NCBI RefSeq assembly: GCF_002923755.1
Contig: NZ_PGFZ01000001.1
Location: 392,038 to 456,037, forward strand
Length of the DNA: 64,000 bases
Origin: Methylovulum psychrotolerans
GTDB lineage: Bacteria; Pseudomonadota; Gammaproteobacteria; Methylococcales; Methylomonadaceae
Direction: 5' to 3'
Below are positions 32,128 to 41,982 of this stretch, piece by piece; within the stretch, counting starts at the first letter, position 1; the number at the start of each line of letters is the position of its first letter. Position numbers and translations under genes: made by a program. The notes under the pieces were generated by a model. The model had not been told where the DNA came from. It saw nothing but the letters and a program-made list of their open reading frames with translations, and searched no databases.

Positions 32128-33411
32128 ATGGCGCTGACCGATACGGAAATCAGAAAATTAAAAGCGATCGGCAAGGACTACCAAAAAGCCGATGCTAAGG
32201 GGCTGGTGCTAGTGATACGGGCAGCGGGAGGGAAGTTTTGGCGCGGTGAATTACGGCTTAACGGTAAAAAATTCCGGTACGGATACGGCAATTACCCAGA
32301 AATGACCTTGGACAATGCGCGTAAGATTCATGCGGTGGCCAGACAGCTTGTCGAATTTGGCAAGCACCCGGCAACGCTGCTCGACCATCCGCAAGCCAAA
32401 CGGATGGTCATTGACGGCTGCGGCATTAAAGAACTGGAAATTCAGGCCATCGCCCACCAAAAAGCCGAAGCCATCCAAGCCATGATGACTTTTGGCGAAG
32501 CCGCTGGCAAGTATAAAGCGGAGTGGGTGGATAAAAAGTGGAAAGCCCCTGATAAAGGCTGGGCGCCGGTCAGATTGCACTTATTGCCAAAACTAGCAGA
32601 TACCCCGCTGGAATTAATCGATGTGGCCTTGCTGAGAGAGTTAATTTATGACTTGAGAGAGCATAAAGGCGTGGTGACCGCCCTTTCCTGCCATGGTTGG
32701 GCGAACCGGATATTCGGCTATGCCGTTGAGCATGACTATTGCACGCACAACCCGGCAGTATTGATTAAGGCCGCTAGAGTCGGCAACCGCACCAAGCGCA
32801 CCCGCTGGCTATCGACACCGGAAATCAGGCGTTACCTAACCGGACTGTACCAAGCGGATTGTTATCGGGGCTACAAACTGGCTCTGCACCTGCTCTTAAT
32901 GTTGGCGTTACGCAAAAGCGAATTATGCGGCGCGGCGTGGTGTGAAATAGATTTCGACAAAGGCGAAATGCTGATACCCGCAGCGCGTATGAAAACGAAA
33001 AAAGACCACTTGGTCATGCTGCCTGCTCAGGCGGCAGAAATGCTGCAAGAACTGCAACGCTTTGGCGGCGGCAGCCCATGGGTTCTGCCCATGCCCACCA
33101 ACCCAAACCGAGCCATGCACAGCAATAATCTTGACGGCGCTCATAACGCGGCCTTGGCAGCGGGTGAGATTGCCGATTACAACATCCACGACCATCGCCA
33201 CACCGCATCGACACATCTTAGGGAGCAAGGCCACTCCCCCGAAGTGGTGGAAACTGCCTTAAGCCACGCCATCCCCGGCATGGCAGGTACCTATTCTCAT
33301 GCCCAATATAAAAACCAGCGGCTAGAGATGCTGCAATCATGGGCCAATTTTCTTGATACTGTGATGACCGAGCGGACGGTGATACAGGCGACCTTTAGAA
33401 AAGTCTTGTGA
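32128..33411 (+). CDS. orphan P4-type tyrosine recombinase
   Basis: The ATG at 32128 (AGGGGG 5 nt upstream) gives 427 residues; a GTG two codons earlier is also open. It has the N-terminal DUF4102-type domain (ADAKGLVLVIRAAGGKFWRGEL) and a full catalytic set: Arg in LALRKSELCGAAWCEID near residue 268, HDHRHTAST near 355, a His in ALSHAIPG, and Tyr in TYSHAQYK near 395. No tRNA, no element genes and no duplicated attachment sequence surround it. It appears as a lone gene between glnA and ntrB. A long perfect palindrome lies 135 bp downstream. Confidence 0.93.
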   Translation: MALTDTEIRKLKAIGKDYQKADAKGLVLVIRAAGGKFWRGELRLNGKKFRYGYGNYPEMTLDNARKIHAVARQLVEFGKHPATLLDHPQAKRMVIDGCGIKELEIQAIAHQKAEAIQAMMTFGEAAGKYKAEWVDKKWKAPDKGWAPVRLHLLPKLADTPLELIDVALLRELIYDLREHKGVVTALSCHGWANRIFGYAVEHDYCTHNPAVLIKAARVGNRTKRTRWLSTPEIRRYLTGLYQADCYRGYKLALHLLLMLALRKSELCGAAWCEIDFDKGEMLIPAARMKTKKDHLVMLPAQAAEMLQELQRFGGGSPWVLPMPTNPNRAMHSNNLDGAHNAALAAGEIADYNIHDHRHTASTHLREQGHSPEVVETALSHAIPGMAGTYSHAQYKNQRLEMLQSWANFLDTVMTERTVIQATFRKVL

Positions 33412-33545
33412 TCACCGCAAACCGGATACTCCAATAAGGCAAGCTGTGCTTTCGGGTAAATTTCTGCGCAAAATGACCGTCCCGCACAAAAGCCCCTTAT
33501 TTAGCCCCCTGTTTTCATTTATTGCCACTATAGGCCTTGATAAAA

Positions 33546-33584
33546 ATAGTGCCATGTACTATCTACCCTAGTACATGGCACTAT
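33546..33584. repeat. 16-bp perfect inverted repeat with 7-nt spacer
   Basis: ATAGTGCCATGTACTA and TAGTACATGGCACTAT are exact inverses around TCTACCC. Arm length and a 7-nt centre resemble a tyrosine-recombinase core site. It could alternatively be an operator. It lies just downstream of the orphan recombinase gene. Confidence 0.6.
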
Positions 33585-33762
33585 GTCGTGCCAAGATCCC
33601 GATAGCATCCCTTTCGCTCGGATTTTTTGGAGGGGGACTGTAAAAACCGATACCCCACAGCACAGCACAGAAAATGTGGTGGTGGACGGAGGGCTCGTTT
33701 TCCCTGCCCCATTAAGCCAAGCAACATCCATTTAGTTATTATTGCCGTATTTTCTTAAAAAT

Positions 33763-33784
33763 GCCCCGAATGGGGGCGTTTTTT
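33763..33784 (+). terminator. rho-independent terminator upstream of ntrB
   Basis: GCCCC-GAATG-GGGGC is followed by a run of T, about 210 bp before ntrB. Confidence 0.7.
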
Positions 33785-33996
33785 ATTTATCACTTTTTAT
33801 AATCCTATCCGCACTATTTTAGCCAAGCTAAAACGCACCACTATGGCGCATTTTTTGCCTCATAGGTTATACTTGTGCGGCTAAAAGCCTTCTGATTCGC
33901 CTAAGGTGCAACTGCAATAACCCTTACACGCACCGTAGACAATTGGTCTAATAATTGCTATACCCTAGCGTAACTTAAAATGGACTTACCCACATC

Positions 33997-35046
33997 ATGT
34001 ATAAACGCATTCTTGACCACCTTAACACCGCCATATTGCTCTTTAATAGGGATTTAGTCCTTACCTATATCAATACGGCTGGGGAAATTTTGCTGGCGGA
34101 CAGCTTCCATCACTTGGTCGATCAAAATGCTGGCGATTTGTTTAAGTCGTCTGACTCAGCTTTGCTGTTAAATCTAAAACAATGCTTGACCATGGGCGAG
34201 CCCTTGGTTGAGCGGTCATTAACGCTCAACCGGATGAGCCAGAATATCACCGTTAACCTCAGCGCCACGCCGCTGTTAAATAAAGATGAAATTATCGAAA
34301 TTCTGCTTGAGCTTCAGCAAGTGGACTCGCATTTGCGCATTTCTAAAGAAGAGCGCCTGCTGACCCAGCAAAATACCGCCAGATTATTGGTCAGGGGCTT
34401 GGCGCATGAAATCAAAAACCCTTTGGGCGGTTTGCGGGGGGCTGCGCAATTGTTGGACTTGGAATTGCATGACCCTGAACTGAAAGAATACACGCAAATT
34501 ATCATTGCCGAATCTGACCGCCTCCAAGGTCTGATGGATAAAATGCTTGGCCCTAATAAGCTCCCCAATAAAAAATCCCTGAATATCCATGAAGTATTGG
34601 AGCGCGTCAGGCAATTGGTGCAGGTCGAATCCAGCGGCAATCTCATGGTAAAACATGATTACGACCCAAGTATTCCAAATATACTCGGTGATAAGGATTT
34701 GCTGATCCAAGCAATTTTAAATATCACCCGTAATGCAGTCCAAGCCACCGAAGGCAAAGGGCATATTATTATCAAAACCCGTATCCATAGGCACATGACG
34801 ATAGGCCGCAAACATTACAAGCTGGCGGCAAAAGTGGACATTATTGACGACGGCCCAGGCATAGATGCGGATATGCTGAACCAAATTTTTTATCCCATGG
34901 TAACAGGCCGGGCCGAAGGCACGGGTTTGGGGCTGTCAATTGCCCAATCCCTGATTAACCAGCATAACGGCATTATTGAATGCAACAGCGAACCTGGCAA
35001 TACCGTATTTTCAATCTATTTACCCGTGGAGACCGGCAATGAATAA
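33997..35046 (+). CDS. glnL: nitrogen sensor histidine kinase NtrB
   Basis: This 349-residue cytoplasmic kinase has an N-terminal PAS-type domain (DHLNTAILLFNRDLVLTYINTAG). The phosphoacceptor H-box is LVRGLAHEIKNPLGGLRGAAQLL near residue 138. The N-box is NITRNAVQA near 245, and ATPase G-boxes are DDGPGI and GTGLGLSIAQ near 290-315. It has no membrane segments, which is normal for NtrB. It phosphorylates NtrC when PII is uridylylated. It overlaps ntrC by 8 bp, so the pair is translationally coupled. Confidence 0.95.
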   Translation: MYKRILDHLNTAILLFNRDLVLTYINTAGEILLADSFHHLVDQNAGDLFKSSDSALLLNLKQCLTMGEPLVERSLTLNRMSQNITVNLSATPLLNKDEIIEILLELQQVDSHLRISKEERLLTQQNTARLLVRGLAHEIKNPLGGLRGAAQLLDLELHDPELKEYTQIIIAESDRLQGLMDKMLGPNKLPNKKSLNIHEVLERVRQLVQVESSGNLMVKHDYDPSIPNILGDKDLLIQAILNITRNAVQATEGKGHIIIKTRIHRHMTIGRKHYKLAAKVDIIDDGPGIDADMLNQIFYPMVTGRAEGTGLGLSIAQSLINQHNGIIECNSEPGNTVFSIYLPVETGNE

Positions 35047-36448
35047 CTCCGAAACCGTCTGGATTGTTGATGACGATAAATCTATCCGTTGGGTGGTGGA
35101 AAAGGCTTTACAAAAAGCCGCCATCAACACCCGCAGCTTTTCGGGCGCGAAAGAGTTGCTGGTTGCCTTAGAGCATGATATCCCCGACGCGTTAATTACC
35201 GACATCAGAATGCCGGGCATGGATGGATTGGAGTTATTGAAAAGAATTCAAGACAACCATCCTAAGCTGCCCGTCATTGTCATGACGGCGCATTCTGACT
35301 TGGAAAGTGCGGTGTCGGCTTTTCATGGCGGGGCTTTTGAATATCTGCCGAAGCCTTTTGACATTAAAGAAGTGGTGGATTTGGCGCACCGTGCCTGTAT
35401 CCACGGGCGGCAACAGCATTCTGTTACCGAGGAACATGCCACGCTGGAAGCGACACCGGAGATTATTGGCGCGGCCCCGGCGATGCAGGAGGTGTTTCGG
35501 GCCATTGGCCGCTTGGCAAAGTCCCATATCACCGTGCTGATTAACGGCGAATCCGGCACGGGCAAGGAATTGGTCGCCAAGGCTTTGCATCGGCACAGCC
35601 CACGCGCCAAAAATCCGTTCATTGCCCTGAATATGGCGGCGATTCCTAAAGATTTGATGGAATCGGAATTATTCGGCCACGAAAAAGGCGCGTTTACCGG
35701 CGCGGCGGCGCGGCGGGCCGGGCGTTTTGAGCAAGCCAACGGCGGCACTTTATTCCTTGACGAAATAGGCGACATGCCCGCCGAGTTGCAGACCCGTTTG
35801 TTAAGGGTCTTGGCCGATGGCGAGTTTTATCCGGTCGGCGGCCATGCTTCGGTAAAAGTCGATGTGCGTATCATTGCCGCCACCCACCAAAATCTGGAGG
35901 TGCTGGTACAGCAAGGCCGTTTCCGTGAAGATTTGTTCCATCGCCTGAATGTCATCCGCATCCACATCCCGCCCTTACGCGACCGTAAGCAGGACATCCC
36001 GTTATTATTACGGCATTTTTTAAACCAAGCCGGACAAGAGCTAAATACCGAGATAAAGACGTTAAAAGCCGAAGCGGAAGGTTTTTTAAGCACGTTGGAA
36101 TGGCCGGGTAACGTCAGGCAATTAGAGAACATTTGCCGTTGGCTAACCGTGATGGCATCAGGGCGGGAGATCCATTTGCATGATTTGCCCCCGGAATTGC
36201 TTAATACCCCGGCGGAAAAAATTACCGCCGGTTCCGATTGGGAATCGTTACTGAGGGTTTGGGTCGACCAGCAATTGTTTAATAAAGAAAACGAAGTCGC
36301 CAAACAGACGATCCCGACGGTGGAAGCCATCTTAATTAAGTCGGCACTGAACTTTACCCATGGCAAACGCCACGAAGCGGCCATTTTACTGGGTTACGGG
36401 CGCAACACCCTGACGCGTAAGATTAAGGAATTGGGGATAGAGGATTAG
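35039..36448 (+). CDS. glnG: nitrogen regulator NtrC (sigma-54 activator)
   Basis: Starting at ATG 35039 gives 469 residues. The receiver domain (VWIVDDDKSIRWVVEKAL, phosphoacceptor Asp in ALITDIRMPGMDG near residue 54) is followed by an AAA+ domain. The AAA+ motifs are Walker A GESGTGKELVAK near 170, the sigma-54 loop ESELFGHEKGAFTGA near 208, Walker B GGTLFLDEIGDM near 235 and arginine-finger region FREDLFHRLNVIRI. The C-terminal Fis-type helix-turn-helix is KRHEAAILLGYGRNTLTRKIKELG. It should act on the sigma-54 promoters ahead of glnK and the porin. An upstream frame to 34976 is ignored because it runs into ntrB. Confidence 0.96.
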   Translation: MNNSETVWIVDDDKSIRWVVEKALQKAAINTRSFSGAKELLVALEHDIPDALITDIRMPGMDGLELLKRIQDNHPKLPVIVMTAHSDLESAVSAFHGGAFEYLPKPFDIKEVVDLAHRACIHGRQQHSVTEEHATLEATPEIIGAAPAMQEVFRAIGRLAKSHITVLINGESGTGKELVAKALHRHSPRAKNPFIALNMAAIPKDLMESELFGHEKGAFTGAAARRAGRFEQANGGTLFLDEIGDMPAELQTRLLRVLADGEFYPVGGHASVKVDVRIIAATHQNLEVLVQQGRFREDLFHRLNVIRIHIPPLRDRKQDIPLLLRHFLNQAGQELNTEIKTLKAEAEGFLSTLEWPGNVRQLENICRWLTVMASGREIHLHDLPPELLNTPAEKITAGSDWESLLRVWVDQQLFNKENEVAKQTIPTVEAILIKSALNFTHGKRHEAAILLGYGRNTLTRKIKELGIED

Positions 36449-36515
36449 TGCTTAGCGGGTTGGCAGGATACTGCTGACCCGCCAGTCCATGCCATCCCTA
36501 AGCCCCCGTTTATCG

Positions 36516-36869
36516 TTAACCAGCCACGAAAGCCCTTTCTCTAGGCGCGTCGACCGACCATAATTTTTCCAATTGGTAAAACTCACGGGTTTGGGCGGTC
36601 ATGGCGTGGACAATCACATCACCCAAATCCAATAAAATCCAATCGGAACCCAAATCACCTTCCATACCCAGCGGCGTTAAGCCCTGTTCTTTCACGGTCG
36701 AGGCGACATGCTCGCACATGGATTTTAAGTGGCGGTCGGAGGTGCCGGTCACTAATACCATATAATCGGTAAAACTGGTCTTTTCTTTGACATCTATCGT
36801 CGTGATGTGTTGACCTTTGCGGTCATCCAAAACGGTTTGGACGATTTTCAATAATTCTTCTGTTTGCAT
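36516..36869 (-). CDS. rsfS: ribosomal silencing factor RsfS
   Basis: This 117-residue RsfS/YbeB/Iojap protein has the family stretches VTGTSDRHLKSMCEHV, GMEGDLGSDWILLDLGDVIVHAMTAQTREFYQLEKLW. It binds ribosomal protein L14 and blocks subunit joining in starvation. It lies 35 bp after nadD, the order (proA-)nadD-rsfS being common in proteobacteria. Length is normal. Confidence 0.93.
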   Translation of the reverse strand: MQTEELLKIVQTVLDDRKGQHITTIDVKEKTSFTDYMVLVTGTSDRHLKSMCEHVASTVKEQGLTPLGMEGDLGSDWILLDLGDVIVHAMTAQTREFYQLEKLWSVDAPRERAFVAG

Positions 36870-36904
36870 TCAATTTCCTGACGTTAAAAGTGTGCGCCCG
36901 AAGC

Positions 36905-37531
36905 TTATTCGGGCACTTGATAAAGTTGGTGTTGCCTGATGTAGGCGATAACCGCATCAGGCAATAAAAAACTGGGGTCTTGCTGTCTGGCGATACAGTT
37001 TCTGATGGCTGTCGCAGAAATGTCCAAGGCGGTGACGGCCTGAAAAAACAGCTTTCCCGCTAAGACACCGCATAAGTCTTGGCTATTGCGCGTACAGCGA
37101 CCGCGTAAGAACCCCTCTACGCGCTTGGCCGTACTGCCGGGTCTGGTCATCACGACAATATGCGCGTAATCGAACAACTGTTGCCAACGGTGCCAGCCGC
37201 CCAGATGGTTAAAGGCATCGTTGCCGATAAACAGCAGCAAAGGCTGATCGGGAAAATCGCCGCGCAACGAGGCCAATGTATCGACCATAAAGGAAGGCTG
37301 TGGGCGTTGTAACTCACGGCGGTCACAGATTAAGCCAGTATGGCCGACCAACGCCAAGTCCAGCATGTCAGCACGCCTTTCGGGGCTGACTTGCGGCGCT
37401 TGCCGGTGCGGCGGCTGGGCGTTGGGTATTAGCCGCACTTGCGCCAAACCGAATAAGTCCCTGACTTCGATGGCACAGCGCAAGTGCGCATAATGGATGG
37501 GATTAAACGTCCCGCCTAACACACCTATCAT
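36905..37531 (-). CDS. nadD: nicotinate-nucleotide adenylyltransferase
   Basis: NadD converts nicotinate mononucleotide and ATP to deamido-NAD. The 208-residue protein begins [22 protein letters not shown], with the GGTFNPIHxxH nucleotidyl-transferase motif. It continues with LIPNAQPPHR and IGNDAFNHLGGWHRW and ends with ISATAIRNCIARQQDPSFLLPDAVIAYIRQHQLY, including the I-S-A-T-x-I-R motif. It overlaps the proA stop by one base (TAATG), so the two are coupled. Confidence 0.96.
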   Translation of the reverse strand: MIGVLGGTFNPIHYAHLRCAIEVRDLFGLAQVRLIPNAQPPHRQAPQVSPERRADMLDLALVGHTGLICDRRELQRPQPSFMVDTLASLRGDFPDQPLLLFIGNDAFNHLGGWHRWQQLFDYAHIVVMTRPGSTAKRVEGFLRGRCTRNSQDLCGVLAGKLFFQAVTALDISATAIRNCIARQQDPSFLLPDAVIAYIRQHQLYQVPE

Positions 37532-38787
37532 TATTGCCGGATATGCCCGTCACCTAACACGATGAACTTTAATGAGGTTAAGCCTTTTAGGCCGACAGGG
37601 CCGCGGGCGTGCAACTTGTCGGTGCTGATGCCGATTTCCGCGCCCAAGCCGTATTCAAAGCCATCGGCAAAACGGGTGGAGGCATTAACCATAACTGAGC
37701 TGGAATCGACTTCACGCAGAAAACGCCGCGCTAAGGTATAGTTTTCGGTGACGATGGCTTCGGTATGCTGCGAACTGTAGTGGCTGATATGCTCCATCGC
37801 TTGGTCTATGCCATCGACAATACGGATAGACAAAATCGGCGCGAGGTATTCGGTATGCCAGTCCTGTTCGGTGGCGCGGCTACATTCGGGGATTAGTGAG
37901 CAGGTTTTTAGGCAGCCCCGCAATTCGACCCCTTTTGCCAAAAAAATGTCCGCCAATAACGGTAACACCCGATGGGCGATGCTTTCGGCGACCAACAGGG
38001 TCTCCATCGCATTGCACACGCCATAACGGTGGGTTTTGGCATTATCGGCAATCGCCACCGCCTTAGCAATATCGGCTTGGTCGTCGATATAAACATGGCA
38101 AATGCCGTCCAAATGCTTAATGACCGGAATGGTCGCTTCTTGGCTGATACGCTCAATCAGGCTTTTGCCCCCGCGCGGCACAATAATGTCGACATAGGCG
38201 TTCATGGTGATCAGTTCGCCGACGGCGGCCCGGTCGGCGGTGGCGACAATCTGCACGGCGGTGTCGGGCAATTCTGCCGCTTGTAAGCCTTGGCTAATGC
38301 AGGCGGCAATCGCTTGGTTGGAATGCAGGGATTCGGAACCGCCGCGCAAGATGCAGGCGTTGCCGGATTTTAGGCACAACGCCGCCGCATCCACCGTCAC
38401 ATTCGGACGGGATTCGTAAATGATACCGATAACGCCTAAAGGCACGCGCATTTGCCCGACTTGGATGCCGCTGGGACGGTAACTTAAATCGGTGATTTCG
38501 CCGACCGGATCCGGTAGGGCGGCAACTTGCTTTAAGCCTTCGATCATCGCATCAATGGCTTTGGGCGTTAAGGCCAGCCTATCCAGCGCGGCGGCGGGCA
38601 GGCCATTGGCCAAGCCTGCCACCAAATCTTTTTGGTTTTCGCTCGCCAAGACACTGCGGCTGTGGTCAATCGCGTCGGCGATAGCCAGTAAGGCGCGGTT
38701 TTTTTGGCCTGATTCGGTGCGGCTGAGTACCCGCCCTGCGTGCTTGGCATTACTGCCCAGCGTTTGCATATAGTCTTTAATGTCCAT
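37531..38787 (-). CDS. proA: gamma-glutamyl phosphate reductase
   Basis: ProA reduces gamma-glutamyl phosphate to glutamate semialdehyde for proline synthesis. The 418-residue protein belongs to the aldehyde dehydrogenase superfamily. It shows [29 protein letters not shown] near residue 130, [22 protein letters not shown], and a catalytic-Cys region around [14 protein letters not shown] near 250. Its C-terminal stretch is [33 protein letters not shown]. It is first in a proA-nadD-rsfS cluster; proB is not in the window. Confidence 0.96.
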   Translation of the reverse strand: MDIKDYMQTLGSNAKHAGRVLSRTESGQKNRALLAIADAIDHSRSVLASENQKDLVAGLANGLPAAALDRLALTPKAIDAMIEGLKQVAALPDPVGEITDLSYRPSGIQVGQMRVPLGVIGIIYESRPNVTVDAAALCLKSGNACILRGGSESLHSNQAIAACISQGLQAAELPDTAVQIVATADRAAVGELITMNAYVDIIVPRGGKSLIERISQEATIPVIKHLDGICHVYIDDQADIAKAVAIADNAKTHRYGVCNAMETLLVAESIAHRVLPLLADIFLAKGVELRGCLKTCSLIPECSRATEQDWHTEYLAPILSIRIVDGIDQAMEHISHYSSQHTEAIVTENYTLARRFLREVDSSSVMVNASTRFADGFEYGLGAEIGISTDKLHARGPVGLKGLTSLKFIVLGDGHIRQ

Positions 38788-39515
38788 TTTTCACCAACAG
38801 GTTGGAGGTTAACGGATGATTATAACGGCTAATGCTTAGCATTAACAGCCTCTCTATCGGTTAAGTCACTGATTTTGCATTTTTAATGTGACGAAGGCTT
38901 AAATGGCGGCAAACGGTAGAGGTTATTTACTAATGTTACGCAGTCACTTTTGCGATATTGAAAAATGTAGCGATGAGTCGCTATCGCGATGGTTTTTTTA
39001 ATCGGGTTCTCGCACCCGAAGGCGAGATACTTTCTTTTGCTCCGCCAAAAGAAAGTATCCAAAGAAAAGGCGGCCCGATTGCCGCTTGATCCTGCGCTTC
39101 TCGGTTTTGTCGGGGGTCGGCAGAAGGGGCTCCTGCCCCTCTGCCGACGCGCGGCATCCTTGCCGCGCCCCTTTATGCCCTATGGGTATTCGGGCTGATC
39201 CCGACAAAACCTGCGATGCTCGGCGCGGCAAACGGGGGTAAAGCACGTTACTTCGTAACGTCAGTTATTTATCAATCCCTGTTTATTTGTAATAGAATAA
39301 AAGGGTTTTGCTGGATGCCGGACTGTTTGGCAGGCCTTAAAGACGCTAAAATGGGTAGCCGGGCTTTTCGGGTTGACACAACCGGACAAGCCTAGGGCAA
39401 AACGAATTTTATACCCGTTTAAGAAAAGGATAGTACCGTTATTGCAGCCCACACCCTTTGGAGGTTGTGTGAACTGGCGGTATGTACATAATAATAAATA
39501 AAGAGGTTAAGTTTT
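38788..39515. other. long intergenic region with composite structured repeat
   Basis: This 728-bp gap has no supported gene. From about 39003 to 39211 it holds a dense set of inverted repeats (described separately). Frames through it (38989-39198 and reverse) are the kind of spurious ORF that this repeat type produces. The 3' part should contain the promoter of the membrane protein gene at 39516. Confidence 0.6.
39003..39211. repeat. composite structured intergenic repeat
   Basis: ATACTTTCTTTTG (39027-39039) and CAAAAGAAAGTAT (39046-39058) form a perfect 13-bp stem. GGTTTTGTCGGG (39103-39114) and CCCGACAAAACC (39200-39211) are 12-bp inverses enclosing a second hairpin (CGGCAGAAGGGGC with GCCCCTCTGCCG) and a GCGGCA/TGCCGC pair. 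The TACTTTCTTTTG-loop-CAAAAGAAAGTA unit resembles a dispersed intergenic repeat seen in many gammaproteobacterial genomes (recollection, not checked). Confidence 0.55.
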
Positions 39516-40298
39516 ATGTGTTGGAGTGGAGAAGCGTCAGGCGTTTTGGCCGCCGCAGGTCTGAGTACCGCTGTCTATGTTGCTATGAAGGGCGAATCCA
39601 AAGAGTTATGGATTCCGCTGACTTATTTCGCCCTAATGGAATTGTTACAGGCATTTACCTATGTCTATATTGATTTGTGTGACAATCCGAATAATCAGAT
39701 ACTCACCTTATTTGGCTATCTGCACGTCGCCTTCCAGCCGTTTTTTGTCAATATGGTGGCGATGTATTTTATTCCCGAAGCGGTAAAGCTGAAAATACGC
39801 ACCGCTGTGTACACAATTTGTGCCGTAGGCTCTTTGGCGATGCTGGTAAAAATGTACCCGTTCGTCTGGGCGGGGACATGCAATGTCGGCATTGAAGGCT
39901 TTTGCGGCCCGGAAGTGTGTTCTACCCACGGCGCGTGGCATATCGCCTGGCACATGCCGTTAAATGGCCTGTTATCCGATCCGATTACCTGGTTGTTTGA
40001 TTTTCGATGGGGCTTACATGCCCTTACCTATATCCTTGTCGCTTTCTGTTTGCCGGTCATTTACGGCTCTTGGCGGTTCGTCGCGTTCCATTATGTGATT
40101 GGCCCTTGGATATCCGATGTCACCACCAATGACCCGAATGAGTATGCGGCGGTGTGGTGTCTGTTTTCAATCGCCTTGTGCGTATCGGTCATTAAAACGC
40201 CGATTCGGAAACATCTGCATGTAAAAAGCTGGCCGTTTTATAACAAAGCCGCCAGCGACAGCGTAGAAACAGGTGTACCATCTGTCCTCAAGCCTTAG
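39516..40298 (+). CDS. small multi-pass membrane protein, DUF5765-like
   Basis: This 260-residue protein starts MCWSGEASGVLAAAGL and has about seven hydrophobic segments. It contains TYFALMELLQAFTY and a central VGIEGFCGPEVC with two cysteines, followed by HIAWHMPLN. It is a distant paralogue of the protein at 15563-16297 (same M-C-aromatic-S start and MEL-Q block). Conserved Cys/His/Glu may bind metal, but no function is known. It has GAGG about 10 nt upstream of the ATG. Confidence 0.7.
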   Translation: MCWSGEASGVLAAAGLSTAVYVAMKGESKELWIPLTYFALMELLQAFTYVYIDLCDNPNNQILTLFGYLHVAFQPFFVNMVAMYFIPEAVKLKIRTAVYTICAVGSLAMLVKMYPFVWAGTCNVGIEGFCGPEVCSTHGAWHIAWHMPLNGLLSDPITWLFDFRWGLHALTYILVAFCLPVIYGSWRFVAFHYVIGPWISDVTTNDPNEYAAVWCLFSIALCVSVIKTPIRKHLHVKSWPFYNKAASDSVETGVPSVLKP

Positions 40299-40424
40299 AC
40301 TGATTAAGCATCAGGCGGGTTTTTTCATTGATAAGCCGCCATTAATCTTTTATGCTCAGGGCTGAAGGTTTGACTATTTTCATAAACCTTTGGCCTTGGT
40401 TAAACATAACTCACAGGAGACTGT

Positions 40425-41969
40425 ATGAAGATCGGTATACCTAAAGAAATTCACCGGGGCGAGAAGCGGGTCGCTACGACCCCGGAAGCCGCCGCCCAGA
40501 TTATCCAGCTTGGCTTTAGCGTCATGATAGAAAGTGGGGCGGGGCTGGCCGCCAACATTTCCGATGAAGCTTATCAAGCGGCAGGTGTGGCCGTGGTTGA
40601 CCAGAAAACCTTATGGCAGGATGCCGATATTGTCATGAAAGTCCGTGCCCCTGAACGCCGTCCGCGCTTAGGCATAGATGAACTGGCGGCCTTGCATGAA
40701 GGCCAGACGCTGATCAGCTTTATCTGGCCTGCCCAAAACGCCGAGTTGATGCAAACCTTAGCGGATAAAAACGCCACTGTGCTGGCAATGGACAGCGTGC
40801 CGCGCATGTCCCGCGCCCAAAAAATGGACGCGCTCAGCTCTATGGCCAATATTGCCGGCTACCGGGCGATTATCGAAGCGGCCCAGCATTTTGGCCGCTT
40901 TTTTACCGGGCAAATTACCGCAGCGGGTAAAGTCCCCCCTGCTAAGGTCTTAGTTATTGGTGCCGGGGTCGCCGGTTTGGCGGCAATCGGTACGGCGAAA
41001 AGCATGGGGGCGATTGTTAGGGCATTTGATACCCGCCCCGAAGTGAAAGAGCAAATCGAAAGCATGGATGCGGAATTTTTAATGCTCGATTTTAAGGAAG
41101 AAGGCGCGGGGGTTGGCGGTTATGCCAAAACCATGTCACCGGAATTTATCGCCGCCGAAATGGCCTTATTTGCCGAACAGGCCAAAGAAGTCGATATTAT
41201 CGTCACTACGGCGTTGATCCCCGGTAAACCCGCCCCTAAACTGATTACCGCCGAGATGGTGCAATCCATGAGAGCGGGTAGCGTCATTGTCGATTTGGCG
41301 GCAGAACAGGGCGGCAACTGCGAATTGACCGAGAAAGACAAAGTGACGGTAGCCCATGATGTTACTATTATTGGCTACACCAATTTGCCCAGCCGCTTAG
41401 CCAACCAATCCAGCCAACTGTACGCCACCAATTTGCGGCACTTATTGACCGAGCTGTGCCCGGGCAAGAATGGCGTTATTAACGTCAATATGGAGGATGA
41501 GGTCATCCGGGGTGCAACCGTCATTAAAGAAGGTAAAATCACTTGGCCACCGCCCCCCCCGACTCTCTCCGTCGCGGCGGCAAAACCTGCGGCGGTAGCC
41601 GAAGCGGTTATTAAAGCCCCACCTGCTCCACCCTCTGTGCTTAAGCAACTGTTGCCGTTACTCATCGGCGGCTTGGCCTTGTTCGGTATCGGCGCGGTTG
41701 CGCCCGAATCGTTCATGACCCATTTTACGGTGTTTGTTTTGGCCTGTTTTGTCGGCTATCAAGTTATCTGGAATGTTTCGCCCTCCCTACATACGCCTTT
41801 AATGAGCGTCACCAACGCCATCAGCGGCATTATCGTCATTGGCGCGATTGTCCAAGTATCGTCACCCGCAGTCGGCTTACTGGCGGGTTTGGCAATCTTG
41901 ATTGCCTCCATCAACATCGGTGGGGGCTTTTTGGTCACGCGCCGCATGTTAGACATGTTCAGAAAATAA
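40425..41969 (+). CDS. pntA: NAD(P) transhydrogenase subunit alpha
   Basis: This 514-residue PntA has cytoplasmic domain I, which binds NAD(H), joined to four C-terminal membrane helices. Motifs are [17 protein letters not shown] at the start, [33 protein letters not shown] near residue 160 (GAGVAG dinucleotide fold), and [21 protein letters not shown]. The Pro/Ala-rich linker near 370-400 leads to the membrane region. Together with PntB it couples proton entry to NADPH formation, useful for a methanotroph's NADPH and MtdA balance. pntB follows after 13 bp. Confidence 0.96.
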   Translation: MKIGIPKEIHRGEKRVATTPEAAAQIIQLGFSVMIESGAGLAANISDEAYQAAGVAVVDQKTLWQDADIVMKVRAPERRPRLGIDELAALHEGQTLISFIWPAQNAELMQTLADKNATVLAMDSVPRMSRAQKMDALSSMANIAGYRAIIEAAQHFGRFFTGQITAAGKVPPAKVLVIGAGVAGLAAIGTAKSMGAIVRAFDTRPEVKEQIESMDAEFLMLDFKEEGAGVGGYAKTMSPEFIAAEMALFAEQAKEVDIIVTTALIPGKPAPKLITAEMVQSMRAGSVIVDLAAEQGGNCELTEKDKVTVAHDVTIIGYTNLPSRLANQSSQLYATNLRHLLTELCPGKNGVINVNMEDEVIRGATVIKEGKITWPPPPPTLSVAAAKPAAVAEAVIKAPPAPPSVLKQLLPLLIGGLALFGIGAVAPESFMTHFTVFVLACFVGYQVIWNVSPSLHTPLMSVTNAISGIIVIGAIVQVSSPAVGLLAGLAILIASINIGGGFLVTRRMLDMFRK

Positions 41970-41982
41970 GCGGAGAAGCGAA

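Larger units (their letters stand above)
33412..33996. other. intergenic region with palindrome and terminator
   Basis: No gene is seen in these 585 bases. AGCCCC words at 33491 and 33503 (12 bp apart), the 16-bp palindrome (33546-33584) and a terminator (33763-33784) stand out. The last ~200 bp should hold the ntrB promoter. Confidence 0.6.

Noticed and set aside
31965-33996. Third complete integrative element around the orphan recombinase
   Set aside because: No tRNA, no duplicated boundary and no companion genes could be found, so only the recombinase and palindrome are reported.
38989-39198. Small frame MVFLIGFSHPKARYFLLLRQKK
   Set aside because: It translates the structured intergenic repeat, a known kind of spurious ORF.
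39350-39440. Possible riboswitch upstream of the DUF5765-like gene
   Set aside because: Some GC-rich pairing is visible, but no known riboswitch consensus could be matched.
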